14,805 nucleotides of DNA from Cyanobacteriota bacterium (GCA_027483425.1 JAIXUR010000094.1:1-14805), one strand, 5' to 3'; counted from the stretch's first letter, positions 6,220 through 13,719 are shown. Notes: generated by a model from the letters alone, not told the origin. Made by a program: numbers and translations.

Positions 6220-6759
6220 TTACTTCTTCCCTGACTTACCGGCCTTACGTCTGACCTGTTCACCGGCATAGCGCACACCCTTGCCCTTATAGGGTTCCGG
6301 GGGGCGACTCGCCCGAATGCTGGCGGCAATATCTCCAACCAGCTCTTTATCAATACCGCTGATGATGACGTTGGTGTTGTTCTCAACCACAAACTCAATC
6401 CCGGCGGGGGGCTCAAACACAACGGGATGGCTGTATCCCAGACTCAGGTTAAGGGTACGACCCTGAACCTGGGCCCGGTAGCCAATGCCCTGAATCTCTA
6501 GACGCTTTTGGTAACCGTTAGAAACCCCTTCGACCATATTGGCCACCAGGGTGCGACAAAGACCATGACGCTCCCGAGCAATCCGGGAATCATCCTTGCG
6601 ATTCACCAACACAGTGTCGCCATCTTGAACTACTACTACCCCGCTGGGTAGGGTGCGAGACAGCTCGCCCCTGGGCCCTTTAACCTGAATATCCTGACCG
6701 TCAATCGCGATTGACACCTTAGCCGGGACTGGGATTGGCCGCTTGCCAATACGTGACAT
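6220..6759 (-). CDS. rplF: 50S ribosomal protein L6 (uL6)
   Basis: A 179-residue protein with two similar domains that binds 23S rRNA near the sarcin-ricin loop and the factor-binding site. The N-terminus MSRIGKRPIPVPAKV and the C-terminal signature PPEPYKGKGVRYAGE (about 153-167) are characteristic, and the lysine-rich tail is normal. Start ATG 6759, with AGGAG a short distance upstream. It is preceded by a 92-bp gap after rpsH that contains an imperfect hairpin, and followed after three bases by rplR. Confidence 0.97.
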   Translation of the reverse strand: MSRIGKRPIPVPAKVSIAIDGQDIQVKGPRGELSRTLPSGVVVVQDGDTVLVNRKDDSRIARERHGLCRTLVANMVEGVSNGYQKRLEIQGIGYRAQVQGRTLNLSLGYSHPVVFEPPAGIEFVVENNTNVIISGIDKELVGDIAASIRASRPPEPYKGKGVRYAGEQVRRKAGKSGKK

Positions 6760-6808
6760 GATGCAAAACTCCTAAATCCTTAGCACTCGATAACGCCCTT
6801 GATGAATA

Positions 6809-6842
6809 GCTGTGGGTCGACGATACAGGCATCACCCCCAGC
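6809..6842 (-). promoter_or_regulatory. Imperfect hairpin in the rpsH-rplF gap
   Basis: GCTGTGGGT (6809-6817) and ACCCCCAGC (6834-6842) pair at 8 of 9 positions around a 16-nt loop, starting 10 bases past the rpsH stop. It sits in one of the longest intercistronic gaps of the operon. There is no T-run, so it is not an obvious terminator. S8 regulates the spc operon in E. coli through a different site, so any link is speculative. Confidence 0.35.
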
Positions 6843-6851
6843 CAGTTCGTC

Positions 6852-7253
6852 CTACCAGATGTAGCAAAGCACTTCACCACCAATGCCCTGGCGACGTGCA
6901 TCGCGGTCAGTCATGATGCCGCTAGAGGTGGAGATAATAGCGATGCCAATACCACCCAGCACCCGAGGCAACTCCTTCCGGTTAGAGTAAACGCGCAGAC
7001 CGGGCTTACTAACGCGGGTAAGATTACGAATGATGGGCTGGCGGGTCTTGCCCTTATATTTGAGAGCGACCACCAGCTGAGGCCACTCGTCAACGGAGGT
7101 CTCGGAGTAGTCCGTGATGAAGCCTTCTTCCTTGAGCACCTTGGCGATACTCCGGGTCATCCCAGTGGAAGGAATGTTCACGGTTTGATGCCGCGCCAGG
7201 TTCGCATTTCTGATGCGAGTCAACATATCCGCAATTGTGTCGTTAGCAGCCAT
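6852..7253 (-). CDS. rpsH: 30S ribosomal protein S8 (uS8)
   Basis: A 133-residue primary 16S rRNA-binding protein of the 30S platform, binding helix 21. It shows the N-terminal DTIADMLTRIRNANLARH block and the C-terminal S8 signature with ISTSSGIMTDRDARRQGIGG at about 109-128. Length is normal. ATG start at 7253, 26 bp after the rplE stop. rpsN (S14), which lies between rplE and rpsH in E. coli, is absent here, as expected in cyanobacteria where it is located elsewhere. Confidence 0.97.
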   Translation of the reverse strand: MAANDTIADMLTRIRNANLARHQTVNIPSTGMTRSIAKVLKEEGFITDYSETSVDEWPQLVVALKYKGKTRQPIIRNLTRVSKPGLRVYSNRKELPRVLGGIGIAIISTSSGIMTDRDARRQGIGGEVLCYIW

Positions 7254-7279
7254 AGTTCTAGTACGCGTATAAACCTGTG

Positions 7280-7825
7280 TTAGTTGTCACGGAACGGCAT
7301 ACCCAATTCCTTGAGTAGCGCTCGGCCTTCTTCATCGGTGTTGGCGGTGGTCACAATGGTGATGTCCATACCGCGGATTTGATCGATGCTGTCGTAGTCA
7401 ATTTCAGGGAAAATCAGTTGCTCCCGCAGACCCAGGGTGTAGTTGCCGCGTCCATCAAAGCTCTTGGGGCTAATGCCGCGAAAGTCGCGAATGCGGGGTA
7501 GGGTCAGGTTGATGAGACGGTTTAGAAAGGCGTACATACGGTCGGAGCGGAGGGTTACCATCACTCCCACAGGCATACCCTGGCGAATCTTGAACCCCGC
7601 GATTGCCTTTTTGGCACGGGTGACCACAGGTCGCTGACCCGTGATCAGGGCCAACTCACTCAGGGATGATTCCAGGGCCTTAGCATTTTGGGAAGCTTCC
7701 CCAAGCCCTCGGTTAACGGTCACCTTAAAAACCTTGGGCACCTGATGGATGTTCTCGTACTTAAACTGCTCCATCAGCTTAGGGACGATCGTTTCTTTGT
7801 ACGTGGCTTTAAGCTGGTCAGTCAT
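7280..7825 (-). CDS. rplE: 50S ribosomal protein L5 (uL5)
   Basis: A 181-residue 5S rRNA-binding protein of the central protuberance that also contacts the P-site tRNA. Conserved blocks include KVTVNRGLGEASQNAK (about 34-49), the TGQRPVVTRAKKAIAGFKIR segment and RIRDFRGISPKSFDGRGNYT. The end ALLKELGMPFRDN is typical. ATG start at 7825, 63 bp after rplX. No anomaly seen. Confidence 0.97.
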   Translation of the reverse strand: MTDQLKATYKETIVPKLMEQFKYENIHQVPKVFKVTVNRGLGEASQNAKALESSLSELALITGQRPVVTRAKKAIAGFKIRQGMPVGVMVTLRSDRMYAFLNRLINLTLPRIRDFRGISPKSFDGRGNYTLGLREQLIFPEIDYDSIDQIRGMDITIVTTANTDEEGRALLKELGMPFRDN

Positions 7826-7888
7826 GGGTCGTTTCTACTGCTTTCCTGGGCTTGGTCAGGACTAAATGGTTCACGTTGGCCCCTGGGC

Positions 7889-8236
7889 CTAGTCGATGAT
7901 CTCTCCGGTCTTCTTCAGCATCCGCACCTTACGGCCATCGTCGGTAAAGGTGTAGCAGATGCGGCTGGCAACCTTCTCTTTTTCGGAGTACAGCATGACG
8001 TTGGAGCTGTGGATAGGAGCCTCTTGGGTAACAATTTGGCCAGACTCCCCTTCCTGCTGAGGTTTGACATGCTTGGTACGAATGTTCACCCCCTGCACAA
8101 CCACCTGGCTGGTTTTAGGGATGACGGTGAGCACTTCGCCCACTTTGCCGCGATCGCGCCCAGCAATCACCTGCACCGTATCACCCTTACGCACATGCAC
8201 CTTGTGGCGTACAGCTTGCTTAGATGTTGTTGCCAT
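7889..8236 (-). CDS. rplX: 50S ribosomal protein L24 (uL24)
   Basis: A 115-residue assembly-initiator protein that binds the 5' domain of 23S rRNA near the tunnel exit. The KOW motif is visible at about 17-43 (RKGDTVQVIAGRDRGKVGEV), followed by VVVQGVNIRTKHVKP. Its ATG start overlaps the rplN stop by one base (TAATG), with GGAGGTT just upstream inside rplN, so translation of the two is probably coupled. Length fits cyanobacterial L24. Confidence 0.97.
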   Translation of the reverse strand: MATTSKQAVRHKVHVRKGDTVQVIAGRDRGKVGEVLTVIPKTSQVVVQGVNIRTKHVKPQQEGESGQIVTQEAPIHSSNVMLYSEKEKVASRICYTFTDDGRKVRMLKKTGEIID

Positions 8237-8601
8237 TACAGAACCTCCGGTGCCAGCGACACAATCTTGGTGAAGTTTTTGTCGCGCAGTTCCCGGGCCA
8301 CGGGCCCAAACACGCGGGTGCCCCGGGGGTTGCCATCCTGGTTAATCAACACAGCGGCATTGTCGTCAAAGCGAATGCTCATGCCACTGCTGCGTCGTAG
8401 ACCCTTCCGAGTACGCACCACCACGGCGCGCACCACGTCTGACTTTTTAACCGCCATGTTGGGCAGCGCATCCTTGACCACGGCGATAATCACATCCCCT
8501 ACTCCGGCGTAGCGGCGGTTGCCACCTAGCACCCGAATGCACATGATCTTCCGTGCACCGCTGTTATCCGCCACGTTTAAATACGATTCTTGCTGAATCA
8601 C
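8236..8601 (-). CDS. rplN: 50S ribosomal protein L14 (uL14)
   Basis: A 121-residue protein that binds 23S rRNA and forms part of the intersubunit bridge with 16S helix 14. The classic N-terminus IQQESYLNVADNSGARKIMC and the RVFGPVARELRDKNFTKIVS end are present. The start codon is GTG at 8601, placing the family's first residues correctly. rpsQ ends 9 bp upstream, and the stop shares one base with the rplX start. Confidence 0.97.
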   Translation of the reverse strand: MIQQESYLNVADNSGARKIMCIRVLGGNRRYAGVGDVIIAVVKDALPNMAVKKSDVVRAVVVRTRKGLRRSSGMSIRFDDNAAVLINQDGNPRGTRVFGPVARELRDKNFTKIVSLAPEVL

Positions 8602-8610
8602 AATGTCCCC

Positions 8611-8862
8611 CTATGCGTCTGCCGCGCTATTAACAATGTCAGCTACCACCCAGCGCTTGGTTCGGCTCAGGGGACGAGTTTCACGAATGCGCACCTGGTC
8701 TCCTTGCTGGCACGTATTCTCTTCGTCATGGGCCTTGTAGCGCTTCGTTCGCACCACAATCTTTCCGTACTTAGGATGGGATGTACGACTTTCAACAGCA
8801 ACCACGACGGTCTTATCCATCTTGTTGCTGACCACCGTTCCCACTCGTTCTTTAACCGCCAT
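8611..8862 (-). CDS. rpsQ: 30S ribosomal protein S17 (uS17)
   Basis: An 83-residue OB-fold protein that binds the 5' domain of 16S rRNA early in assembly. The conserved segment KMDKTVVVAVESRTSHPKYG (14-33), then KRYKAHDEENTCQQGDQVRI, identifies it. Start ATG 8862 with AGGGAGTAGG upstream, 16 bp after rpmC. Normal length. Confidence 0.97.
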   Translation of the reverse strand: MAVKERVGTVVSNKMDKTVVVAVESRTSHPKYGKIVVRTKRYKAHDEENTCQQGDQVRIRETRPLSRTKRWVVADIVNSAADA

Positions 8863-8878
8863 CTGGTTTACCTACTCC

Positions 8879-9151
8879 CTACGCTGATACGGATTCTGTT
8901 ATGGATGCTGCCATGGCAGTCGCCTGAGCCTCCAACTCTGCTTCGATGGCAGCCAGTTGGCGCTCCCGCTGAACGGTCATCAGCTGAGACAGGCGATGAC
9001 GGAGGTGTTTGAACTGGTGCACCTGCTTATCGAGTTGACGGGTGGCCTTCTGAAATCGCAGCTGAAACAGCTCACGCTTGGCTTCAGCAATGGCCGTCAG
9101 TACTTCTTCGTCACTCAGGCTGCGCGCCTCTTTGATATTGGACAGTGCCAT
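8879..9151 (-). CDS. rpmC: 50S ribosomal protein L29 (uL29) with a C-terminal extension
   Basis: A 90-residue, mostly helical protein near the tunnel exit, next to L23, where trigger factor and SRP dock. The core helix pair KRELFQLRFQKATRQLDKQV (25-44) and the following HLRHRLSQLMTVQRER (49-64) are typical. Most L29 proteins end near residue 65-75; here about 25 further residues rich in Ala, Glu and Ser (65-90) follow, probably prolonging the helix. Start ATG 9151 lies three bases after the rplP stop, with AAGGAGG in the rplP end as ribosome binding site. Confidence 0.95.
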   Translation of the reverse strand: MALSNIKEARSLSDEEVLTAIAEAKRELFQLRFQKATRQLDKQVHQFKHLRHRLSQLMTVQRERQLAAIEAELEAQATAMAASITESVSA

Positions 9152-9154
9152 GAT

Positions 9155-9574
9155 CTATGCCTCCTTGCTGTCGCGCGCGATGAACTTAGTCTTGAATGGC
9201 AGCTTAAACGCAGCCAGCCGCATGGCCTCGCGGGCAGTGGCCTCGGGCACTCCGGCAATCTCAAAAACGATCCGACCGGGCTTCACCACGGCTACCCAAA
9301 ACTCTGGGTTACCCTTACCCGAACCCATCCGGGTTTCCGCCGGACGCATGGTCACCGGCTTGTCAGGGAAAACACGAATCCAAATCTTGCCACCCCGACG
9401 CACGTAACGGGTCATGGCTCGACGGGCGGCTTCAATCTGACGGGACGTCATCCAGCATGGCTCGATAGCCTGGAGGGCAAAATCGCCGAAGGTGATATCG
9501 CTGCCCCGCTGAGCCATTCCGCGCATACGGCCGCGGTGCTGCTTACGAAATTTAGTTCTTTTTGGACTAAGCAT
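9155..9574 (-). CDS. rplP: 50S ribosomal protein L16 (uL16)
   Basis: A 139-residue protein that binds 23S rRNA between the A-site tRNA elbow and the central protuberance, and is needed late in assembly for peptidyl transferase activity. Conserved blocks are MLSPKRTKFRKQHRGRMRG at the N-terminus, ALQAIEPCWMTSRQIEAAR (33-51) and RPAETRMGSGKGNPEFWVA (77-95). Start ATG 9574; the gap from rpsC is 57 bp, while rpmC follows after three bases. Ordinary in length. Confidence 0.97.
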   Translation of the reverse strand: MLSPKRTKFRKQHRGRMRGMAQRGSDITFGDFALQAIEPCWMTSRQIEAARRAMTRYVRRGGKIWIRVFPDKPVTMRPAETRMGSGKGNPEFWVAVVKPGRIVFEIAGVPEATAREAMRLAAFKLPFKTKFIARDSKEA

Positions 9575-9631
9575 GGATCGGCACTCGTGAAATCGGAGGT
9601 CAAAATCAATTTAGAGAAACGCAGGGGCAGA

Positions 9632-10366
9632 CTAATCGTCGTTAGAGCGATCTTCAAACTGCTGGCGCCGCCGAGGCTGACGCCGCCGAGGCTGGGCATT
9701 GGGAGCGGCAGCCTGAGCCTCTTCCTGGCCTGGAATAATCTCGCCTTTAAAGATCCACACCTTAACGCCCAGAATGCCGTAGGTAGTCTGAGCCGTAGTG
9801 TAGGCGTAGTCAACGTCAGCGCGCAGGGTGTGAAGCGGTACTCGGCCCTCGCGGGTCCATTCAGTACGGGCAATTTCAGCCCCATTCAAGCGACCACTCA
9901 CCTGAATTTTGATCCCCTCAACCCCAGCCCGCTGAGCCCGCTGAATGGCCTGACGCACCACTCGGCGGAAGGACACCCGTCGCTCTAGCTGCTGAATAAT
10001 GTACTCAGCCACCAGGGCCGCATCGGCATCCACCCGGCTCACTTCAACCACGTTGACGCGAATTTGACGGTTGGGATCTTTGAGCAGCTTTTGCACACCC
10101 AGGCGCAGAGTCTCAATGCCCGCACCGCCGCGGCCCACAACAACCCCAGGACGGGCCGTACGCAACTCAAGATCAATCTGATCCGCCTTCCGCTCAATGC
10201 GAATATCAGCAATGCCAGCATTGCTCAAGGTTTTTTGAACATACTCGCGAATGCGGTAGTCTTCCTCGAGGAGATCAGGATAGCGAGTACCCTCCGCAAA
10301 CCAGCGAGAGCGGTGCTCTTGAACTATTCCAAGGCGAAACCCGGTTGGATGAATCTTGTGTCCCAC
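9632..10366 (-). CDS. rpsC: 30S ribosomal protein S3 (uS3)
   Basis: A 244-residue protein at the mRNA entry channel of the 30S head, with helicase activity alongside S4 and S5. N-terminus GHKIHPTGFRLGI; the KH domain has its GRGG loop at 78-81 within PGVVVGRGGAGIETL; the C-terminal domain includes GRLNGAEIARTEW (158-170). Beyond residue 214 there is a low-complexity tail with two QPRRR units and an acidic end. The start is GTG at 10366, giving the canonical first residues, with AGAGG about 9 nt upstream. It lies 70 bp after rplV. Confidence 0.97.
   Translation of the reverse strand: MGHKIHPTGFRLGIVQEHRSRWFAEGTRYPDLLEEDYRIREYVQKTLSNAGIADIRIERKADQIDLELRTARPGVVVGRGGAGIETLRLGVQKLLKDPNRQIRVNVVEVSRVDADAALVAEYIIQQLERRVSFRRVVRQAIQRAQRAGVEGIKIQVSGRLNGAEIARTEWTREGRVPLHTLRADVDYAYTTAQTTYGILGVKVWIFKGEIIPGQEEAQAAAPNAQPRRRQPRRRQQFEDRSNDD
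9666..9695. repeat. 15-bp tandem repeat in the 3' end of rpsC
   Basis: CGCCGCCGAGGCTGA at 9666-9680 is followed directly by a copy with one mismatch at 9681-9695. It encodes two QPRRR units in the arginine-rich tail of S3. It is in frame, so copy-number changes would only alter tail length. Confidence 0.8.
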
Positions 10367-10436
10367 GAACTAAACCTCTGGAAATTGGTGTTTGAACAAC
10401 TGGTGTATTAGCAACGGAATCAATATCAAAAACTGG

Positions 10437-10793
10437 CTAGTTGGCCGCAGGTGCCACAGCAATGGTGATGTGACAGGTAGGTTTGCGAATTGCGAACGCC
10501 CGACCCTGGGCCCGAGGTCGAAATCGCTTCAGAGAGGGGCCAGCATCGGCAAAGGCCTCGCTCACCACCAGGCCCGCAGGGTCAAGCCCGTTGTTGTTCT
10601 CAGCATTGGCAACCGCAGAACGCAACACTTTAATGATGGGTTCGCAGGCCTTGTAGGGCATAAATTCCAGAATGATCAGCGCATCTCGGTAACTCTTGCC
10701 GCGAATCTGGTCGAGTACTCGACGCACTTTGCGGGGTGACATGCGCACGTAGCGGGCCACTGCCTTAACCTGCCCTGAGGTATCTACAGCCAT
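10437..10793 (-). CDS. rplV: 50S ribosomal protein L22 (uL22)
   Basis: A 118-residue protein whose globular part sits on the subunit surface while a long beta-hairpin lines the nascent-chain exit tunnel. VRMSPRKVRRVLDQIRGKSY (16-35) and the hairpin region about 84-103 (GPSLKRFRPRAQGRAFAIRK) are both clear. Start ATG 10793, 24 bp after rpsS. Length is normal and no macrolide-resistance-type deletion is apparent in the hairpin. Confidence 0.97.
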   Translation of the reverse strand: MAVDTSGQVKAVARYVRMSPRKVRRVLDQIRGKSYRDALIILEFMPYKACEPIIKVLRSAVANAENNNGLDPAGLVVSEAFADAGPSLKRFRPRAQGRAFAIRKPTCHITIAVAPAAN

Positions 10794-10817
10794 TTCTCCA
10801 GTTCCTCTACCTAATAC

Positions 10818-11096
10818 CTAACGACGAGCTTTTTTATCGGACTTGGCGTGGCCGCGAAAGGTTCGCGTGGGGGCAAACTCACCCAACTTATGACCCACCA
10901 TCTGCTCAGTCACGTAGACGGGCACATGCTGGCGACCGTTATGCACCGCGATGGTGTGACCAATCATCTGGGGCAAAATTGTGGACGCCCTAGACCAGGT
11001 CTTGACGACCTGCTTATCACCCTTGGTGTTGAGGGCTTCAATCTTGGAGAGAAGGTGGTCGGCCACAAAGGGCCCTTTTTTCAATGAGCGAGACAT
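10818..11096 (-). CDS. rpsS: 30S ribosomal protein S19 (uS19)
   Basis: A 92-residue protein of the 30S head that forms a complex with S13 and contacts the A-site finger. Nearly invariant blocks are SRSLKKGPFVADHLL at the start and VGHKLGEFAPTRTFRGHA at about 67-84. Start ATG 11096, 45 bp after rplB and 24 bp before rplV. Standard length and composition. Confidence 0.98.
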   Translation of the reverse strand: MSRSLKKGPFVADHLLSKIEALNTKGDKQVVKTWSRASTILPQMIGHTIAVHNGRQHVPVYVTEQMVGHKLGEFAPTRTFRGHAKSDKKARR

Positions 11097-11141
11097 GATG
11101 CTTCAGCCCTAACAACAATCAAGAAACAGCCAACAGAACCC

Positions 11142-12005
11142 TTAGGCATTACGACCGCCACGCCCCCGCTTAGAAACGCGACGGCGACGGCGAACCACAT
11201 ATTTGTCACTATCTTTGTTTTTCTTCCGGGTCTTGTAACCCAAGGCTGGCTTACCCCAAGGGGTAACTGGGCCAGAGCGACCAATGGGAGCCCGGCCCTC
11301 ACCACCACCGTGGGGGTGATCGACGGGGTTCATCACACTACCGCGCACCTCAGGACGGCGGCCCAGCCACCGCTTGCGGCCCGCCTTACCCAGGCTGACG
11401 TTGCGGATATCAGCGTTACCCACCTGACCGATGGTGGCGTAGCACTCGCGGCGCACCATGCGCACCTCCGTAGAAGGTAGCTTCAGGGTGACATAATCAC
11501 CTTCCTTAGCCACCACCTGGGCACCGGTACCGGCGGAGCGCACCATCTGCCCACCCTTACCGGCCTGCATTTCAACGTTATGGACAGTGGTTCCCAAGGG
11601 AATCTTGTACAAGGGCAGGGCATTGCCCACTTCCAGCGGGGAATCGGGGCCAGACACCACCGTGGCACCCACGGCTAGACCCGCAGGGCAAAGAATGTAG
11701 CGCTTTTCGCCATCTTCATAGTGAAGAAGAGAAATGCGAGCATTGCGGTTGGGGTCATACTCAATGGAAGCGACCTTAGCCGTCACCCCAAGCTTGTTGC
11801 GGTGAAAGTCGATAACACGGTAGAGGCGCTTGTGTCCGCCACCCCGGTGGCGACAGGTGATGACCCCCCGGTTGTTGCGCCCCTTGGGGCGGTGGGTAGA
11901 GTGAGTGAGCGACTTCTCAGGCTCACTACGGGTGATCTCGGCAAACTCGGAAACGGTTCGCTCACGAGTACCAGGGGTATAAGGTCGATAGGAACGGATG
12001 CCCAT
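11142..12005 (-). CDS. rplB: 50S ribosomal protein L2 (uL2)
   Basis: A 287-residue primary 23S rRNA-binding protein required for subunit association and for peptidyl transferase assembly. The signature NPVDHPHGGGEG is at 226-237 and includes the conserved histidine at 230. Also typical are THRPKGRNNRGVITCRHRGG (37-56) and the basic C-terminal tail after TPWGKPALGYKTR (248-260). ATG start at 12005, 73 bp after rplW. No deviation from the family noted. Confidence 0.98.
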   Translation of the reverse strand: MGIRSYRPYTPGTRERTVSEFAEITRSEPEKSLTHSTHRPKGRNNRGVITCRHRGGGHKRLYRVIDFHRNKLGVTAKVASIEYDPNRNARISLLHYEDGEKRYILCPAGLAVGATVVSGPDSPLEVGNALPLYKIPLGTTVHNVEMQAGKGGQMVRSAGTGAQVVAKEGDYVTLKLPSTEVRMVRRECYATIGQVGNADIRNVSLGKAGRKRWLGRRPEVRGSVMNPVDHPHGGGEGRAPIGRSGPVTPWGKPALGYKTRKKNKDSDKYVVRRRRRVSKRGRGGRNA

Positions 12006-12078
12006 GGGAGTACTTGCTGGCTACACGGCTAAACGGCGGACAGGGAAAATCTCGATCTCGTCTGAACTCGTCGGAAGT

Positions 12079-12384
12079 TTAGAGGTCGGGGAAGAGGGGA
12101 ATGGAGTCTCCTACGGCCAGGGTGACCACGGAGCGCTTGTAGTGGGGACGATGACCCACAAAGCGACCCATTCGACGCTTTTTCTTGGGCGGGTTGTAGG
12201 TGTTGACCGACACCACCTTGACATCGAATAGCTCTTCGATCGCCGCTTTAATTTGCAGCTTGTTAGCGCGAGGATCCACCTCAAACACGTACTGGTTGTT
12301 CTCCAGCAGCAGGGTGGCCTTCTCAGTGATCAGAGGCCGACGAATCAGATCAGCCAGGGATGGGGTATTTGCGGCATTAATCAC
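12079..12384 (-). CDS. rplW: 50S ribosomal protein L23 (uL23)
   Basis: A 101-residue protein at the tunnel exit, docking site for trigger factor and SRP. SLADLIRRPLITEKATLLLE (9-28) and NPPKKKRRMGRFVGHRPHYK (about 64-83) are typical. The start is set to GTG 12384: the family N-terminus begins here, the length is right, and AGGAGGT lies 6 nt upstream, an excellent ribosome binding site. The frame stays open to an ATG at 12459, but that extra 25-residue stretch lies inside rplD and looks unlike L23. The start overlaps the rplD end by 8 bp (GTGATTAA), implying coupling. Confidence 0.96.
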   Translation of the reverse strand: MINAANTPSLADLIRRPLITEKATLLLENNQYVFEVDPRANKLQIKAAIEELFDVKVVSVNTYNPPKKKRRMGRFVGHRPHYKRSVVTLAVGDSIPLFPDL

Positions 12385-13009
12385 TGTAAACCTCCTGAAT
12401 AGCCTCAAGGGCCGGGGATGTAATGACGAGATGATCGGCCGCCAGCAGGTCGTAAACATTGAGATTGGCAGCGGTAATCAGCTTCACATTTTCAAGGTTT
12501 CGAGCTGAAAGATAGACCAGCTCCTGGCGTTCGGCGATAATCAATAGAACCTTAGCGCCGGGATCAATGCCCCAGCGGGCAATAGCATCGAGCAGTTCAC
12601 GGGTTTTGGGCCGAGAAAACTTGTCCTCAAACCCTTCGACCACCACCAGGTCGTCAATGCGCCCCTGGAGAGCCGTGCGCAGAGCCAATCGCCGCTCTTT
12701 GCGGTTCATTTTGACACTGTAATCGCGGGGCTTGGGACCAAAGATAACCCCACCGCCACGCCATAGCGGAGAACGGTTGGAACCAGCTCGAGCCCGACCG
12801 GTGCCTTTTTGGCGCCAGGGCTTGCGGCCACCACCGCGTACCTCAGCCCGGGTCTTGGTAGAAACCGTACCCTGGCGGGAATTGTTCATCTGTCGCACCA
12901 TGGCGCGGTGAACAATGTGAGAGGCAGATTCGTCTTTGGCCACCTGAAGATCCAGGGATGCCTTACCCGCCTCTTGGCCCTCCCAGTTTTTTACGACGCA
13001 CTCAACCAT
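12377..13009 (-). CDS. rplD: 50S ribosomal protein L4 (uL4)
   Basis: A 210-residue early-assembly 23S rRNA-binding protein with a long loop reaching the exit tunnel. That loop is plain at about 53-97 (TRAEVRGGGRKPWRQKGTGR, then RSPLWRGGGVIFGPKPRDYS). In E. coli L4 also represses its own operon by binding the leader; whether this holds in cyanobacteria is not known to me. Start ATG 13009 gives the usual MVECVVKNW N-terminus. A 74-bp gap with a perfect 10-bp hairpin separates it from rplC, and its stop overlaps the rplW start. Confidence 0.97.
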   Translation of the reverse strand: MVECVVKNWEGQEAGKASLDLQVAKDESASHIVHRAMVRQMNNSRQGTVSTKTRAEVRGGGRKPWRQKGTGRARAGSNRSPLWRGGGVIFGPKPRDYSVKMNRKERRLALRTALQGRIDDLVVVEGFEDKFSRPKTRELLDAIARWGIDPGAKVLLIIAERQELVYLSARNLENVKLITAANLNVYDLLAADHLVITSPALEAIQEVYSD

Positions 13010-13047
13010 TGTCTGAACCTATCTCTTAAAAAGCTTTGGATGACCGA

Positions 13048-13073
13048 ACGGCAAGGGCTGAATCCCTTGCCGT
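13048..13073 (-). promoter_or_regulatory. Perfect 10-bp hairpin between rplC and rplD
   Basis: ACGGCAAGGG (13048-13057) and CCCTTGCCGT (13064-13073) pair perfectly with a 6-nt loop. On the minus strand it begins 10 bases past the rplC stop. A T5 run occurs only some 14 nt after the stem, so it would be at best a weak or partial terminator. An RNA processing site, a stabiliser of the rplC 3' end, or a protein-binding hairpin are alternatives. Confidence 0.6.
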
Positions 13074-13083
13074 ACCCTGATGC

Positions 13084-13719
13084 TTAAGCTTTAACCCACT
13101 TGGCCGGGGCTATGCTCAGCAATCCACCGGGCTTGCCAGGGATGGCCCCTTTGATCAACAGCAAGTTGCGATCGCTATCTACCCGCACCACCTGTAACTT
13201 GCAAATGGTGACCCGGACATTGCCCATCTGGCCGGCCATGCGCTTGCCTGGATAAACCCGACCAGGGGTCGTACCGGCACCGGTGGAACCAGGCTGACGG
13301 TGGTTCTTAGAACCGTGGGCCATGGGGCCGCGTCGGAAGTTGTGACGCTTTTGGTAACCGGCGAAGCCGCGACCAATGCTCTTGCCCGTGACATCGACGA
13401 ATTGACCTTCAGTGAAGGTTTCGGCGGTCACGGCTTGCCCCAGTTCAAAGCCCTCGGCGGCATCGACCCGATACTCCTTCAGGTGGCGCAGGGGAACACT
13501 GCTGGAGCGGGCCAAATGGCCCAACTCAGGCTTATTTAACGCCTTCTCAGTCACCTCATCAAAACCCAGCTGGATAGCCGCATAACCGTCGGTATCCGGG
13601 GTCTTAATTTGGGTAACAACGCAAGGGCCAGCCTGCACCACCGTCACGGGGATAGCATTGCCTGCCTCATCGAATATTTGGGTCATGCCCAGCTTTTTGC
13701 CGAGAATACCGACTACCAC
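13084..13719 (-). CDS. rplC: 50S ribosomal protein L3 (uL3)
   Basis: A 211-residue protein that initiates 50S assembly and reaches towards the peptidyl transferase centre. The N-terminus VVGILGKKLGMTQIFD and the central extension DVTGKSIGRGFAGYQKRHNF (109-128), then GPMAHGSKNHRQPGSTGAGT, are characteristic. The position matching the methylated glutamine of E. coli L3 appears to be Thr (GAGTTPGR). The start is GTG at 13719, fixed by the conserved N-terminus; GGGAG lies upstream. It is the first gene of the operon, since rpsJ lies elsewhere in cyanobacteria, and it has a long structured leader. Confidence 0.97.
   Translation of the reverse strand: MVVGILGKKLGMTQIFDEAGNAIPVTVVQAGPCVVTQIKTPDTDGYAAIQLGFDEVTEKALNKPELGHLARSSSVPLRHLKEYRVDAAEGFELGQAVTAETFTEGQFVDVTGKSIGRGFAGYQKRHNFRRGPMAHGSKNHRQPGSTGAGTTPGRVYPGKRMAGQMGNVRVTICKLQVVRVDSDRNLLLIKGAIPGKPGGLLSIAPAKWVKA

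Noticed and set aside
5232..7280. Absence of rpmD between rpsE and rplO and of rpsN between rplE and rpsH
   Set aside because: Both absences are normal for cyanobacteria, so they are not gene loss in this strain.
7688..8512. A long plus-strand open frame opposite rplE, rplX and rplN
   Set aside because: It is fully antisense to conserved ribosomal genes, has no recognisable domain, and is a codon-bias shadow.
8957..9988. A 343-codon plus-strand open frame opposite rpmC, rplP and rpsC
   Set aside because: The same reason: all its sequence lies opposite strongly conserved proteins and it resembles no family.
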